Notes: generated by a model from the letters alone, not told the origin. Shown: positions 50,823 through 63,896, counted from the first letter of the stretch. The stretch: DNA of 64,000 nucleotides from Onchocerca volvulus (GCA_000499405.2 HG738137.1:13323661-13387660); one strand, 5' to 3'. Program-made: numbers and translations.

Positions 50823-51000
50823 ATTTTTTGTCACATACTTCACAGGCATTTAAGCATTACGACGTGAGTTAAATGCCTGTGAAGTATGCATATGTATAAT
50901 TATACAATGCACATAATGGAATAGTTTTGTAATTTTATTCCTCACGTATATAATAAGTTTAAGAAAACCAACCAGCGTAGTGTAAATTCTCGCCCATCAT
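45608..51000 (-). CDS. eif2a: eukaryotic translation initiation factor 2A (eIF2A)
   Basis: WD-repeat beta-propeller initiation factor, distinct from the alpha subunit of eIF2, that binds ribosomes and initiator tRNA in the cytoplasm. Exons in transcript order: 51000-50973, 50640-50608, 50443-50368, 50116-49981, 48809-48714, 48551-48461, 48391-48380, 48303-48174, 48003-47924, 47613-47414, 47246-47076, 46934-46767, 46442-46253, 46072-45996, 45754-45608. The sum is 1635 nt (544 aa; human about 585), all in phase. Family landmarks: FSPRDRLLATYEPY, SYYGEQNLYLLAVNG (from 245), YGFMPARVTLYNLKCDP, FDFGEGPRND (306-315), KIWHYSG, ELWQVQWRP, YVPPHLRK (about 463-470), and a charged C-terminal helix IRTLRKKIDDIEKLK. 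The start is MMGEN, after an in-frame stop and a likely trans-splice site. The seventh exon is only 12 nt, and exon 3 uses the second AG of CAGAG. Confidence 0.95.
48380..48391 (-). other. 12-nt micro-exon of eIF2A
   Basis: Exon AAATAGTGATTG (minus strand) lies between a CTTATAAAG acceptor and a strong GTAAGT donor. It keeps phase (adds Glu-Ile-Val-Ile across the junctions). Skipping it also keeps the frame, so both forms could be made. Confidence 0.65.
49060..49450 (-). mobile_element. tRNA-like (possible SINE) element in an eIF2A intron
   Basis: On the minus strand TGGTGTGATGG (about 49432-49422) resembles a Pol III A box. About 35 bases on, GGTTCGAGTCC (about 49388-49378) matches the B-box consensus. 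The T-arm stem does not pair well, so this is unlikely to be a working tRNA. The next 300 bases (to about 49060) are less AT-rich than the intron around them, as expected for the body of a tRNA-derived retroposon. I could not define its ends. Confidence 0.4.
50781..50821. repeat. poly-A tract in eIF2A intron 1
   Basis: Forty-one consecutive A residues, 12 bases left of a perfect inverted repeat. Confidence 0.95.
50834..50888. repeat. perfect 20-bp inverted repeat (hairpin)
   Basis: Arm 50834-50853 (CATACTTCACAGGCATTTAA) is the exact reverse complement of 50869-50888, with a 15-base loop. It lies in eIF2A intron 1, so it would be transcribed. Confidence 0.95.
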
Positions 51001-52418
51001 TACGGTATCTACAGTTGCGTTGCCTCCTTCTTCTATTAGGTTACTTACCTATAAACAATCATTTTTTCAACTAACATATTATATATACATTGAATATCTA
51101 TCAAAATTTGGAAGCAATATTTTCCTTTCTTCAGAAAAACTAAAAAAGCGATCACGGTCTTATTGCTGACCGCCACAGAATTTTATGTGATTATTCGCGC
51201 AATATTCGGCGTAGCACGTCAAAATCCCTTCCTCTCCAATAATACATACGACGCTCTTATTATATAAAACTATTATATTCTGCCGTCTAACATAACTTAG
51301 CAAAATTTATAAGAATGCCATGGAGCCCCTTCCTTCACTGAAATAATTAGAGAAGTAAGTCTGCGACGATTTAACGCGTTATTTTCGAACTTTTTCAAAC
51401 TACCTGGAAGATATTTCTTTCTTTTTTGAGAAAATGGATATTGGATAACTGTGAAACCTCGGAAGGCAATGATAAAATACAAAGATGCAGAAACACTTTA
51501 TTTTATCTATTATGTAACACAATAAAATATCTTGAAATACAAATCACAGTAAAATAATGCAGGAATCATTACAAAAATCAGATCATGATAGTGGAATGAT
51601 ATTAGTAATATAAAATATAAGAAAAAAGGAGAACAAAAAGAAAAGAACTATAATGAAATATATTTACAAGTACAATAAATATCCGCAAAATATTTTGAAA
51701 ATATGAAGATTAAAAGGGAGGAATGCAAATAGAATTGAGATTAAATGAAAACCTTTTTCCACAATTTGTAGGAAGTGAAATCTACTGAAAAAAAAACTTC
51801 GTAAAATCATATATTGTTTCTACTTAGAAAATCAACTTCAGGCCAGGGCATCAACAAATTGTAGTTGTGCTAAAATGAAGCACAGTGACAATTTCCAAAA
51901 TCTGACTTTGCAGAATAAATCATAGCAGAAATTCGCTTCCAATTTCATAAACCACCAGCTTCACATACCTAGAAATTTACCGAAAACTATTGTAAATATT
52001 CAACTAATGAGCAAATCACATATGCTTGTTAGTGATAAAACACTTTGAAATGATATTACTTGCAGATTAAGAGTGAACTAGGATTAAACCTCAATGCAAA
52101 AATTAATTTCTATAAAATGTATTAACTTCGAATCAAATTTATTTGAAGTCTTATTTTTAACAAAATAGTATAAACTCTTGTTCATCTCACGATATTATTT
52201 TAAATGGTAAAATGATAAAGGGAATTGTTAGAACGGTGAAACATATAGTTTGAAATCTCATTAATCATTTAGGAATTAAGAAAGTAATTATCTTCATCCG
52301 GTAAAACAACTATTTCTTTTCAAGTCGACACTCATAAATACAAACTCTTTTGCATCGCAGCTCGCATTAGCAGAGTTTATTTCTCCGTGAATTAAGTAAA
52401 ATCAAAAATAATTAAGTT
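51001..52418. other. intergenic spacer between Spindly and eIF2A genes
   Basis: The part next to eIF2A carries its presumed leader, with possible trans-splice acceptor TTTATAG ending at 51049 (minus strand). A more complex patch at about 51140-51240 is less AT-rich. No coding exon is supported: the frame at 51297-51482 has no recognisable match or splice context. Confidence 0.5.
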
Positions 52419-55400
52419 TTATTTATATAAATTCAAACAAACCCTTCTTATTATTTTTCTTCTTGCTTTTGGTTTTCTCGCATATACACCATTTGTTCGA
52501 GCCTTCACTGACTGACTAAGTCCTTTCTTTGGCGACTAAAAAAAAGCCTCACAGAAGAGGAAACATGTCGCTAGCATCGCTACCACGTAAATGTCACAAA
52601 GTAAAATTTTGTTGAACATTAACTGCTTATTTGAATCCCATTTCTTATATACATTTGAAAATAGTAAGCAATATTTTCCATATAACAATCGCAAAATTAT
52701 GAGGAAAAGAACTTTCATAAAAATAGATAGGATATTATGGAAAATGTCACTAAAAAAATATCAAGCTTTATTAGGCAAAAGAATGCAAGCTATAAAAGAA
52801 ATCATTACAAATCTTTTTTCCTTTAACAAAACCATCGCTCAATTCTTTGCATTTTAAAAAGATTTAAGTGCAAATGTTTTTGCAATATTCTAACCAATGA
52901 ATAAGCTGATAGACGACAAACCTGAAATTTCAGTCGCTTTTCAACAGGCATTTCCTTATCCCTTGTATTTAACTGTGCTTTTGATTCTGACAATAAATGT
53001 GGTGCCTCATTTTGATCAACATCAGATGCTGATTCGGTAGGAATTGTTTCTGTTTCTTGAAAATAATTGATATGAAGTTAAAAAACTACAACGTATTGGC
53101 TTTAGCAAGCACAAATATGACATTCTTATGAGGAAGCCTATTTAACAACTAAAATGCTTATATGATCAATAGACACAAGCTCTCTGAAATGCATGAATTT
53201 TTCTCAATCATACATCACCAACAAAAATTTCACATAATATTAAAGACTGGATGCAGATTTCATTTTTTTCACGTTGCTTGTCAGTGTAGTAACGTCAGTT
53301 CAGACAATTTTTCCGTAAAGTGAACATTAAGTCCAAAAAGCAAAGAAAAGAAAAAAATAAAAAAATAAAAAAAAGAAAGAATCTCTTTTTTTTTTTTATT
53401 AATTATAAGAAAAAAGTAGAGATTTTTACTTTTTTCCTCAAAATGTGAATTTTATGCACATAGAAATTACATGTAATCAAGTTATCGTGGGACTTAAAAA
53501 ATTGCTACCTCATAGAAAATATATCTAATGATTTAAAATAGCAAATCAATACATGGATTCGATTTATAAAGCGGAATTTTTATTTGTCAAAAAACATATA
53601 AGACTTTTTTGCTAAAAGCAAAAAAATACCAATTGCAACATTCGTGATCTTTTCTTCCCTTAGTGATTGTGTGGAAGATGCCAAAGAACAATTCGACAGC
53701 ATAAATGAGCTTTGCACTCCGCTGATATTTGGATCATCCGCATCAATCTGGTTGATATTAGTAATTTTTTCATTGAAGGCAGCAATCTTTTCCGACAAGA
53801 TTTCTAAAAATCAATAATAATATTAATTTAAATAAATCAGAACACTAATAAAGTATTTCATGCGATGTAAAATGAAATTTTTCGAGTTAATACATCAAAA
53901 AGAAGTCAAAGTAAAAGAAAATTTCAACTTCAAAATAAAATGATAGAAAAACAATTGCTGATTCAAACTTCCAGATTTTCAATTAATCTGATATATTGAA
54001 AAAAAAAAAAAAAAAAAGGAATGTTTCGTCAATGGACTAAAAATTGGAATAAGTGATAAATTTAGTCCATCGAAATTTTGAGTTTGAACTATAAGAAATA
54101 GACAAGAGGAACTTTTTGAAGATTGAAGCGCTTTAGAGGACGCATTATTAAATCTCTTCTTCTGCTCCATCACAAGCCGCCTTTTCAGACACTCCACTTC
54201 ATTTAACAATTTTCGAGAACGTCTACATTCTTCCGAATATCGATTTTCAGACTCTCGAAATTTATCAAAATATTCCACACGCTCCTTCTCTGCTTTGCCC
54301 AACTTTTGAGTTAACATTTTCACTTCTTCCCTGCAATAAAGTTAATTAAGAGAATGTTAAAGCATGAATTTATCGGTGTTTAAGATTTGGAGAATGTGAA
54401 CTTCGAAACCCAATTGTTCATGCTGATTATCAGTTACAACTTCAATACTAGTTTTAATATATAATTATTAATCCGACCATAAAACGAAAGCATAAAATTT
54501 GGTTAGTGAGAGCAGATTTTGTATCTCTGCCGATCTGCTCCAATCTATTATGGAACTTACCTGCTCTAAGGATTCAATTAGATAATTTCTGACATTCATT
54601 TATCGTCCTGAACTTATCAAAGTTCAACTATAATTGAAGAGGGACAGAATAAAAGAAAACTGACTTCAAATTGTTGAAAGCATATTCCTTCATATCAACT
54701 ATTTTCGATGCATTTGAAACAGTTGCCGTCTCAATCTGCATATTCTCCTTGCATTTCTCTAATAATTTGGCGTTAAGCGTCGTTAATTCAGTGCGTAAGC
54801 GAGAAATTTCCAGTTGCAACATACTCGTATCACTGCCTTAAATAAATCAGAACAACAATGAACAATGAAATTCAAAGCAGATAGGGCGGACCAGTATCAG
54901 CAAATGAAAATCCTCTACCAGAGAAGTACAGATCTTTCATTTGCACTAGAATACAACACATGCGACAAATATTTGATTTTGCACTTATGGCATGCACACA
55001 TTTTAACATTTTACAACAATCAAAAATCACAAAAACTGACATTCAAAGAAAATAACCTACTTTTCTCAGGAGCATCAAATAAAAACCCAGACATTTCTCC
55101 TACCTTAAAGCAATATTTCATTAAATAATTCAGATATTATTAAATAACTGCTTACCAGCAATTCCTTCATCAGCACGTAACGTTAACGCAAGCATCAGTT
55201 CGTGTCTCAGTTCATTTAATTCCAATTCATATACTCCTTTTTGACTAGCAAGAAAGTCATTTTGACATTTCAGCTTCAGGAGATCTTTTTCTAATTTGAC
55301 TCTTTCATCAACAAACTAAAAACGAAGCCTAAAATAGCAATGACCCAATGATATCACGTCAATGAAAACTCAAATGACTGAAAAAATAAAATAATACTTT

Positions 55401-57471
55401 TAAGAATTTTAAATGCAAATGATACAGACACCTTTTCTTTTCATAAATGAACAGCAAACTCAACTCACTTCGAAAAACATTGAGTTCCCTTTCTTTGCAA
55501 TTTTTGTTTTACTGCGATATTCATCCAGTTCGGAAGTTAACTCATTGCACTGATTCTTCAGTTCCTTTACATTATATTGAAATAAGAGATGTAAAAAATA
55601 CAAACAATTATTCAATACAATTTATTAAAAAGATCAATTACAACAAGCAATTTTAAAATAAAAGAATAGAATACAAACCTCGACATCATGCCTATAACCA
55701 TTACATATCGTTGAAAGCTCCTCAACATGACTGCGTTCATTTTCTAAATTCCGATTAGTCATAACAATTTTGTCTTGTAGTTGTGAAATTTCGTTTAACA
55801 TCAAATTTCTTTCCAACTCCAATTCTGCCTAAATAAAATCAAAAAAGCTTGTGATTTATAAATATAAACGACATGCTTTTTTTCCACAAGCATTTCGAAC
55901 TTTATATAGTTTTTAACATTTTAAAAAGCATTTGTTCAAATACAAAACTAACCACTTTCTCATTCAATTTTGTTCGTTCAGAATCAGACAAACTGTCTCG
56001 TACTTGACTGACTGATATCTCAGATTTTTGTGATATTTTTTGTAATTCCCGGTCTTTCGATGTCAACGTCTTTTTCAGTTCTTGTATTTCTTGTTCTTGA
56101 TCAAACAGCATGCCATTTTTTTCATTTATCTATAATTGATTGCCTCCAAAATGTACTAGTCCATGTTCTATTTCAACTTTTTGATATTTCATATCTCATA
56201 CTAAATTCGAAATGAAGAATATAAAGATAGCGATTAAATAGATTAACCTGGAAAAAATGTGAGAAATTAAAATAAACATGAAAAAGTTAAAGAATTACGA
56301 GATCATAGCAAAAGCAGATATGAACATTCATCATCTATGCCAGCAATTAAAGAATATTAATTTGAAAAACAAGTAAAGATAAAGAAAGTAAAAAAATCAC
56401 TATCAATGATTAACTTGACTGTATGGACGAATGATATACATAAATATGTATTGATGTACGAAATACTGTAGTCTCAAAAAATAATGATTGAGATAGCAGT
56501 AAGAAAAAAGAATGAAAAAATAAATGATATTTCATTACATAGAAAATTGATATAAATAACCTCTGAACGAAGAGAAGATATTTTTTGTTCCAGCTCGAGC
56601 AAATAAGCGCTTTTGGCATTATTTATTTCGATGATTTCATTGCGAAGTTTTGTCACTTCACTTTCAGCATCAGCCAAATATTCATCACGAGTTTTTAACA
56701 ATGCTTGTAACCGAGAAATATCCTAAAATTAGAATTTGATGATAGATAATTTATTACTTTAATAATTCCTGATTTGATGAAGTATTCAGATGAAGATAAC
56801 TTAATTTCCTTAACACACGCAATCATAATTATGACTTGTAATGATAACTGTTTTAAAAGCTGTGTGTCAATTATGAAATGTTGATGTAATATAAATGTAA
56901 ATAGACGAAATATATTAAATGAGCTTTGGGACAGGGAAGAAAATTTGAAGTAAACATAAAAGATACTCTAGACTGCTGAAGATTTTCTTCACCAAGTGTA
57001 GACAGACGTTGATCTTTATCTTTGTCTTTTTCCAATATCTCTTTCGCCAATTGAGCAATGGCTACTTGTTTTGATTCCGATTCCTTCAATTTCGATCTAC
57101 AACAATAACTCATTGAAAAACCAAGATTATGTGCAAATACATTTTAAAACTAAAAATTATGGCCTGAATTTAGGCGCAGTATTGAAAGTATGTTGTATGC
57201 GAAAAAATGTTATTTATACTGCAAAATTAATACAAAAATTCTCAATAATTACAACTGCTACTTTATTTTTACCTAAAGTCTTATTTAGGATCCATAAAAC
57301 ATTTCTTATCTGAGATCATATAGAAATTCATATGATTTTTTTATCCAACGTCTCACAAAAATCAATAAGGTATTGCTACGAATGAACCTATAGAATTTTA
57401 GATTTACGGTTTTCTGTTCACGACTGCTATGTAAAATAATCTTACTTTAGCTCTTCAATTTCAGCTTCCAT
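52419..57471 (-). CDS. spdl-1: Spindly-like kinetochore/dynein adaptor
   Basis: Spindly recruits dynein-dynactin to kinetochores through the RZZ complex. Exons in transcript order: 57471-57446, 57096-56967, 56722-56561, 56129-55953, 55828-55679, 55564-55469, 55315-55156, 54836-54665, 54330-54113, 53803-53630, 53055-52922, 52535-52419. The sum is 1716 nt (571 aa), in phase throughout. The first exon body starts at acceptor 57512; the Met chosen gives MEAEIEELKSKLKES, close to the human Spindly start. Nearly continuous coiled coil runs to about residue 400. The diagnostic Spindly motif is KKGNSMFFEFVDERVKLE (from 239), equivalent to the human KGNSLFAEVEDRR segment. The tail is basic (ARKPKARRKIIRRV). 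I see no C-terminal CaaX box, and the AAxxG of the N-terminal CC1 box is not clear (AIAQLAKEIL at 21-30). An upstream in-phase exon may extend the protein. Confidence 0.9.
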
Positions 57472-58048
57472 TGGAGCTAGATCACTGATAACTTCCAAAT
57501 TAATTAAAACTCCTGAAAAAGAAAAATTAAAGAACTGAAAGCATAGAAACAACATTTAACTGGATTATGATAATGCAGAGTAAACTTCAGAAAATCATTA
57601 AAGGAAAGAAAATACCTCCCAGAATAACTGCCCGCTATTTATCTGTTTTCCTGGTTATGAATCGCCCAGAAAATTTTCACTTTATCAATTTTCCAGAAAA
57701 ATCTCATGTTATGCCCAGAATTTACTCCAATTCTTATGCATTACTGACTTTTTTTTTCTTTTCTTTTCTTAATCGAGAACAATCATTCGTGATAAAGTTA
57801 CGTATGGGATCAAATTAAAACAGTAATATATATTTGTCACCAACTTTACTATCTCTTTGTTAAATTACTTTACTAAGTATCAATTTTTGCATCTTATTAA
57901 GACCGAAACAATCTTTTCCTACCTTCACTTCTTTTCAGCTATGATCAAACTTTTATTTCAATCATCTGGCAAAAGTTTCATGAAACTACTTATCATAATG
58001 ACAGGTGCAGCAAGATTTCCAAAATTCATAGTTTTTGTGATACCTCAC

Positions 58049-58166
58049 TCAACGTCAGATTAAACCAGGTCAGGACTTCTGGTATCAAACTATCATCAAC
58101 AAATCCCTCTCCAAACGAAAAAACAAGATCGTTTCCATCAAATAGGAAATTATTTTCGTGTTGCAT
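58049..58166 (-). CDS. possible 5' coding exon of the Spindly-like gene
   Basis: Open minus-strand exon starting MQHENNFLFDGNDL after a TCCTTTAG acceptor (which ends at 58196). With donor GA|GTGAGG at 58048 it joins the 57512 acceptor in phase and adds 39 residues plus 14 from the untranslated part of the next exon. The alternative donor GAG|GTATCA is out of phase. The peptide (SLIPEVLTWFNLTL) does not resemble Spindly that I know, so it may be an alternative start or an independent short frame. Confidence 0.35.
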
Positions 58167-58199
58167 GCGACGTTTGCTGAAATCCCGAAATGCCTAAAG

Positions 58200-58854
58200 G
58201 ATAAATTGAACATTTCGGGTTGTCGGGAATCATGGTTAAATTGACCGACGGTTAATTAATTCTACATAATTCCGAAATAGTCCAATTCCGGAATAACCTA
58301 AGGAAGCATTATAGATGAATAAGTGTAGTATGAACGTACAATAATGTTATGTAAAAATGATGAATTACTGCCAACTGATAATAATTTATCATTAAAAATG
58401 ATATTTTAAAATCTAATTCAGCATTTTACGGTCCTTTCCTGCGCCATGAAATTATTCGGGAAAAATCATATTTGGATGAACGAAAAAAGTGATGTTCGAT
58501 TATGCTTGCTTAATTTTCCTTCGATCTTTTTTTTTTTTTTTTTTTTTCGATTGTTTTCTTATTCTGTAATCAATAACAATATTTATTGTTAATTGTATGA
58601 GCATTTTATAAGGACAATTAACGCATAACAATCAAAATTGTTATCAGTAGGGAATAAATGGGCAAAGAATGCTTCTTTTTTCTACCAACATAAGTATTAA
58701 AAAAAAAAAAAAAACTGTAATTAAACAAGAAAAAAAAAATGAAATCATATGAAAAATTATGATATGCTGTCATTCCCCATAATCAAACATTTCCTCTTAT
58801 AAATACTATCACTTCAACTGTCATTTTCGCCTCTTTTTTTTTTTTTTTTTTTTT
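58200..58854. other. intergenic spacer between ENT and Spindly genes
   Basis: AT-rich with long poly-T tracts (58527-58547, 58832-58856) and a poly-A run near 58700. Presumably includes the transporter 3' UTR. No feature is recognised. Confidence 0.6.
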
Positions 58855-61800
58855 TTAAAATTCGCTAGGCTGAAGTGGTCCAAGGCAATCGATAAACCAT
58901 AATACAGCAAAAGTAAATAATGTACCGCATACTACACCTGAAAAATACGATTATAATTATGGTTAACTAAAAATTACCGTAGTTTTTAGGATTATAATAA
59001 TTTCGAGATCATAATTTATCAAGTTGGAAATTACAGTTTTACAAACGGTAAATTATTGAATCATTCAATATGATACATCTTGGACAATTCATGGCGTTAT
59101 TGTAAATTAAATCTAACTGTACGATAGATTTGCATTATTAATTCAATAGGTATTTTAATCAATTCAAATCCAATCGTATCTATAAGGTGTTTTATCAATT
59201 TGTAATAAGTATTCTGACAATTAATTTATTTTATCTTAAAAATTTAATTTCGGACGATTCGAAAAACTTTATCATATATGCACTAGCTTCAAATTTTAAA
59301 TTTAAAATAAATTTTATCTGGTTTTTATTTTTTAGTTTTTTGAGAAAGTAATAATGAAAAAATCAAACCAAAGATAAGAAAGAGAGCTGTAATCATTCCA
59401 GCGATTGTTGATTTTGATGCTTCTACTTGTCTAAAAATTTAACAACTAATATTCAAATTTTACTAATTTCAATTCTGCTAAATATGTTTATAATATTTAT
59501 TAGTGTTTTGTGATGTAAGCATTGTGTTTTAAAGTTCGAACTATGCATTATTTTCGTGTTATTTATATTTGATAATTTTCGGTAAGTTGATTTTTTGCAT
59601 CGACAATATTTGTAGAAAGCAGCTGATAAATGGTTTAAAAGTTAAACAGTTTAGGATGATCCAAATTTAGTTGCATTTTGGATAAACAATTAAGTAGAAA
59701 TCTCTATTGTTGTGACATTTGGCCATCGAAATAATTCATAAATTGGACTTACTTAGGCGCATACATCATGGCCAAGGAACTAAAATATCCACAACATGTG
59801 GACATTGTGATAACTATTGCAATATAAATCCATGTATCATGAATCCATATTCCCCATGTTCGCTGTTCCGGTCGAAAGTTACACGATAACATTAGCGGGA
59901 TGAATACTGCTTGTACCACGACTGGTACCACAAGCCATTTAGGCTGAGGCTAAATTTTAATGAATCATAATTTTCGTTTCTCATAAATTTGATTCTTTAA
60001 TTTGATTTTCAAATTATTCAAAAGAAAAAAAAATGAAAAAAAAAGAAGGGAATACCCATTGCACGAAATTTGCCAAAAATGATCCCGAAAAAAGGAAGAA
60101 ATTGCAAAAAAGGTATGTAGTCACAGGGGTAAATAACTTTTCTGAAAATATAAAGAAGTAAAAAATAAATAAATTGAAATTAGTTCATTTCTTCATATAA
60201 GTTAATGAGAAGCTTAATATGTTTTAACTGAATAGATTACTTATGGATGACAAATGATATGATATATCAATCAATTGCAAAGATATTTTGCAAAAAATGA
60301 AATCAATCTGACAAAAAATTGACCACCAAAATTATTATTTACCAAATGATCTGATGCTATTATTATTATTTTTTTTAAACAAATAATAATTTACCGAAAA
60401 TCATAATTCTCATTTCTTCATTTCTAGCTCATTATAATCAAAATTATCCGTGAAAAAATTGACAACACCTGGTATGAAAAAATTATATTTCCCTGTTTCG
60501 CTATAATATTTCACACCAGCCATCACTGTTGGAAATAAAGTTAATATTACAACGAATGTAAACCAAACATTGAAGCATTGAATCCTTATCTTAATATGAT
60601 ATATAAAATTAAATAGAAATCTATTTTAAATGCCTTATTGCGATATTTCTATGAATGAGCAAATCAATCTCCCTTTTTTAATTGGTCATTTCTGAGAAAT
60701 AATTGGACTTATTGATGTAACAAATAAAAAAAAGAGTGAAAAAAAGTGAAAAATTGTGAGTATGCTATAAATTAATTAATTGTATCAAAAATAGACCTTT
60801 TTAAAAACGCTGTAATACAAGCGTAATTTCATTTGGAAATTCAGTTCCAATAAATCAGCATCATCATTATTTAAAGTATCTGTATATTCGATAATTTTGC
60901 AATTAGCGTTTAATTCAATTTCATTTATACCGTTTTTTTCTTTGGTCATTCCACTCAATTTTTTTTTCTCCAGTTTTTCAGTTGCTTTTTGCTTGTAATA
61001 TTTATAAAAATCCTGCAATAATCTATAGAAATAAAATTTCAAATGTTTGTTGTTACTTGCCACACAATGTTCCGGCTCTTTACCAACTGATCTGAAATTT
61101 TCATGCAACGTTGCATTCGAGTGGGCATATGTTTATATGTGATAAGACGTGTGTTTATATATAGATAAGACGCATATTTGAGAACTTTCGGACGTTTAAG
61201 ATTTTGAATAAAAAGAACATTTACATTTTTATTTATATAGTAGGCTGGCGGGAACCGGCCACGCGAAGCATTGGTTTTATCTTTTGGTGAGTTTTTTTTG
61301 ACAATGTGTTGGTCTTTCATTACTTATATATTCAATTGCGCGAAGTATTACTCTTTTTTTTTTAAATAAATGGTATATTAGTACATGGAATTTTGTTATT
61401 TTTTTCTTATATGTCACAATGAATTGATTATAACTTCAGATAATCGCAATAATCTTGATCTTTGGAAGGATTCGTTATTGAACAAAATGTATTAAGCCAA
61501 AATGGAAATGTTCATGAAAAAAGAGTTAAGCTTAAATTAAAAATTTCTGCAATAAAATAATACTAATTTTAAACACTCACTAATCGTTCAAGCGCAAATA
61601 ACGAGCCGAAGCAAGCAAGAATTGCCATAAGTGAGGCGAAAAAATAGAAGAAAGCAGCAGCTTTAATATTATTTGTTGCTAAAATATGAAATAATAAAGT
61701 AGAAATTAAAATTTTCTTTCAATCATGTTTTTTTACTATTCCAGTTTTGAAAGATGCAAAACTATTTTTGTGAGATAGATTAAAGTTTAGATGAACCACA

Positions 61801-63896
61801 AGAATTAAATCTTAAAATTACTTGGTGATTATCAGGTTTGTTTAAAAGAATAGCAATATGTAGTCTTAATTGCCATTCAAATAGTAATAAGCAGTTTTTG
61901 TCAAGTAAAGGGAAATTAAGATTTGGAAAAAAAATTTTGGAAATTTTCGATGATCATCAACTTTGCTTAAAAGCTTAGGGAGATGTGACCTAAATTGTTA
62001 TTCAAGTTTTATTAAATCTTAATAATTGCATAGACAGTAGTCTTATAAATTTTTGATAAATGAATTTACATTTAACTAACCAACAAGTGTAATGATATCA
62101 ATGATAGATACGACGATACCACAAAGATTACTACCAATTAAAATAGCATTGGTGTATTGCGGTGGAAAAATTGCAACCAAACCATACAATGAATTTTGAT
62201 ATACACCACATGCTGCATTTTGTATCACTACCGAAATCATTGTTATAATGAAAAATATCATAACCGCTGAAAAAAAAAAAAAAAAAGATAATTAATTGAT
62301 GCAATTATTTTATCAAAGATTTACTGAAATATGATTTTTTCTTCTAAATAAGCTCTTAAGTGGCTGATATATTATTTTTAAAAAGATTGATTGGTATGAA
62401 ATTTTAAGTCATATATAGTTTGCATTTTTCTTTTTAGAAAGTACACATCGTATTGAATATGTTAAATAGTTTTTGATTTTTTTTTTTTTTTTTTTTTTTA
62501 AGAATCGGATTTAAGGAAAAAAAAATTTCATTTTTTTTCATGCACAAAAAAAAAACGATAAATTAATTGTTGAAGAAGACATAAATGACAGATAAAATTT
62601 GACAAATAATTGCTCAATTATTTCAGGGTTATTTTTCCGTTCAATATTACCTGAAAAAAAAAGTAACTGTGTTCGAAAACGGAAATTACAACTTCAATCA
62701 GCTTTTATTTTAATCTAAAAATTAATTAAGTTTTTAAATATAATTTAATTTTGATAGGATGTAATATCCATAAAAACTAGAATGCCGGAATTATACATTC
62801 TGTTGAAAACGACTTCTGATGATAATGTAATTATAAGCAATACAAAATCTGCAACCAAATTAGAATGTCAGCAATTTAATTATATACTCTGACATATTCT
62901 CATTAAATAATTTATTAATGTTGCGATTAATATTTCTCTTGCTGAAGATAAAAAAGTGTGAGCAAATGAAAAAAAAGATCTTGTATTTAGTGAAGGATTT
63001 CAAATCCGTATAATTAATCAGGTAAATCCCAGCTTTTCGAATATTGTTCCACATAATTAATCAAATAATTCGGTTTTTGTCTGAAGGCATTCTCAAGATA
63101 AATTTTTGACTAGAATTATACGAAAATGTGAGCAAATAAAATTGAAAATTAATAACTTACTGTTGGAAGTATCAATAATGGTGAATGCAAATGTGATTAA
63201 ACAGATCAATATCACAACCATAAGTGATAAGCCAATTCGTTTTTCGAGACTTCCTCTATAAACTGTTCTGGTTATTTCCGGTTAATCACTTTTTATCAAC
63301 AACTTACTAATTGTGTGATCTGTCACTAAAAAGCCGAAATTTCAAAACTTTCCACATTTTCATTAGTTCAGATTTGATTTATGTAGGAATTTGTCTCCTA
63401 ATAATAGTATTATTTAATATTAAAACACTACCGGGAATGAGTTTTTCCAGAAGACGTTGGCAATGAAAATGCAATTTGTTAACTAAAAATTTTTTTTTAT
63501 TCGCAAATAATTGGAGCATATTCTTAGAAACTTCAAATTAACCAATATTACTGCATTGTTTATCCTCAATTCGGAATTAATTAACAAATATTTATTGCTA
63601 AAATATTAAAAGGAAATAACTCGATCAACTTTTTGCTAACAATTTCATCCAATTTAACCTAAATAATTCAGTAAGATTCTATGCAATTTATTTATTTTAA
63701 ACAATGAAATAAAATCATATCATAATAAATGAAAGAAAAAAACTAACTTGAAAGTAAAAAATAAATTAATTAAATTAAGCATAAAATTTGGTAGATTCGA
63801 AGCAACAATCAAATAGTTAAGAAAATTTGATGCATAGGATGGTGTGTATTTTGTTCCATTTCTACTAACTTCGATTAATTTAAATTCCATATAATA
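58855..63896 (-). CDS. equilibrative nucleoside transporter (ENT/SLC29), 5'-truncated by the window
   Basis: Facilitative nucleoside transporter of the plasma membrane, normally 11 membrane helices. Visible exons in transcript order: 63896-63748, 63255-63161, 62266-62081, 61678-61581, 61012-60797, 60589-60469, 60141-60056, 59949-59753, 59430-59369, 58937-58855. The sum is 1293 nt (430 aa), all in phase. ENT landmarks: VYQNSLYGL and FPPQYTNAILIGSNLCG in the TM4 region, FKK before QCFNVWFTFVV, FPTVMAGVKYY, KLFTPVTTYLFCNFFLFSG, NFVQWPQPKW, and MMYAP with EASKSTIAGM. The hydrophilic loop between TM6 and TM7 (exon 61012-60797) is charged. The first visible residues, YYMEF, match the point after the LPWNFFITA motif, so the missing N-terminus and first helix lie beyond base 64000. 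The donor at 59368 is the weak GTTTGA. Confidence 0.93.
61085..61300. repeat. dispersed repeat copy in an ENT intron
   Basis: Contains GTTGCATTCGAGTGGGCATA (plus strand). On the minus strand it contains AATGCTTCGCGTGGCCGGTTCCCGCC and TATATAAATAAAAATGTAAATGTTC, all related to the repeat at 38.8-39.2 kb. Confidence 0.65.

Noticed and set aside
60785..60796. ENT loop exon read past its donor
   Set aside because: The GTC donor at 60796 keeps phase with the IRIQCFNVWF exon.
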